Source of the DNA: Pseudolactococcus chungangensis CAU 28 = DSM 22330
GTDB lineage: Bacteria; Bacillota; Bacilli; Lactobacillales; Streptococcaceae
Direction: 5' to 3'
Length of the DNA stretch: 64,000 nucleotides
Assembly (NCBI RefSeq): GCF_002441885.1
Contig: NZ_JXJT01000009.1
Coordinates: 20,326-84,325 of the forward strand
Shown one piece after another: positions 63,784 through 64,000 of the stretch. Both the position numbers and the translations under genes were made by a program. The first letter of the stretch is position 1; each line of letters begins with the position of its first letter. Under the pieces are notes generated by a model, which was given only the letters and a program-made list of their open reading frames with translations, ran no database searches and had not been told where the DNA came from.

Positions 63784-64000
63784 GTGTCTTGTTTTGACGA
63801 AACCTAATGTGGCAAGATACGCAACATTTTTAAAGTGACATAGTATCAAAATGAAAGCATCAAATTGTGAAGATTGATGTATTTTTAGATCAAAAAGAAA
63901 GCACACAGATTGACATCAGTCGGAAACTTGTGTTTCATGCTGGTAGGCTGCACAGAAAACATTGGTCAAAGAGGTGGGAGTGGGATTGACATAGAACGCC
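63784..64000. other. Window-end region without a clear gene
   Basis: A weak stem (GTGTCTTG with CAAGATAC, one wobble) follows dhaM without a good T-run. Near the edge a minus-strand frame, open to the window end, reads FYVNPTPTSLTNVFCAAYQH and then stops; it could be the end of a gene lying beyond the window or chance. Nothing else is recognised. Confidence 0.25.

Overview
This window reads as low-GC, densely coding chromosome of a Streptococcaceae member, most likely Lactococcus or a close relative. That is inferred from gene content only: catabolic alsS plus aldB, an AdcA-ZinT zinc lipoprotein with AdcR/ZitR-type operators, phosphotransferase-type dhaKLM, a LysR-type MET-box, a CcpA cre site, and an aroE-aroB-aroC-tyrA-aroA order. 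No rRNA, tRNA, prophage, intact insertion sequence or CRISPR array was recognised.

Layout. 0-1.3 kb: the 3' end of a large surface protein (InlB-type repeats and a DUF6273-like C-terminus). 1.5-6.6 kb: an operon of a UroD-like zinc methyltransferase, a four-gene amino-acid ABC transporter and a short-chain dehydrogenase. 6.6-16.5 kb: housekeeping genes (LTA synthase-like, RlmI-like, aroD, coaA, an SGNH hydrolase, an RsmC-like methyltransferase) followed by an MFS transporter/M20 peptidase pair. 15.9-21 kb: a TetR regulator divergent from a 1,424-residue 2-hydroxyacyl-CoA dehydratase activase-like protein, with a perfect palindrome just downstream of the predicted transcription start. 21-22.4 kb: a MetE-like protein behind a MET-box. 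22.5-25.6 kb: a compact operon of a WYL regulator, a ClbS-like protein, a GyrI-like protein and an SPL-type radical SAM protein. This is the best candidate here for an undescribed system: a genotoxin self-protection and repair cassette.

25.7-34.6 kb: an FNR-type reductase, then aromatic amino-acid biosynthesis (aroE, DUF1643, aroB, aroC, tyrA, aroA). The cluster is interrupted by a solitary ArgR-box-controlled argJ and a decayed GNAT acetyltransferase gene, and aroK and pheA are not present. 34.8-37.2 kb: two membrane proteins that share an N-terminal motif. 37.2-38.2 kb: a gene-poor kilobase with a strong candidate small RNA (own promoter, two hairpins, U8 terminator) running into a tandem array of 86-bp palindromic repeats. 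38.2-43 kb: trmL, a phosphoglycerate-mutase-like phosphatase, recD2, a cysteine-cluster protein and rpsT. 43.1-50.3 kb: a hexuronate operon (eda, kdgK, uxuB, uxuA, gntP-type permease, an unknown protein) and an IclR regulator, driven by a promoter whose spacer is a cre site. 50.4-64 kb: a FUSC-like membrane protein, a GntR regulator, a TPR protein, alsS, aldB, folC, adcA, a methyltransferase, a lactonase-type propeller, an AI-2E-family transporter and dhaKLM.

A recurrent pattern is genes whose -10 box lies only 6-10 nt before the start codon, with no Shine-Dalgarno sequence (rlmI-like, coaA, aroE, ykgJ-like, trmL). This suggests leaderless transcripts. All assignments are from reading the sequence; no database search was run.
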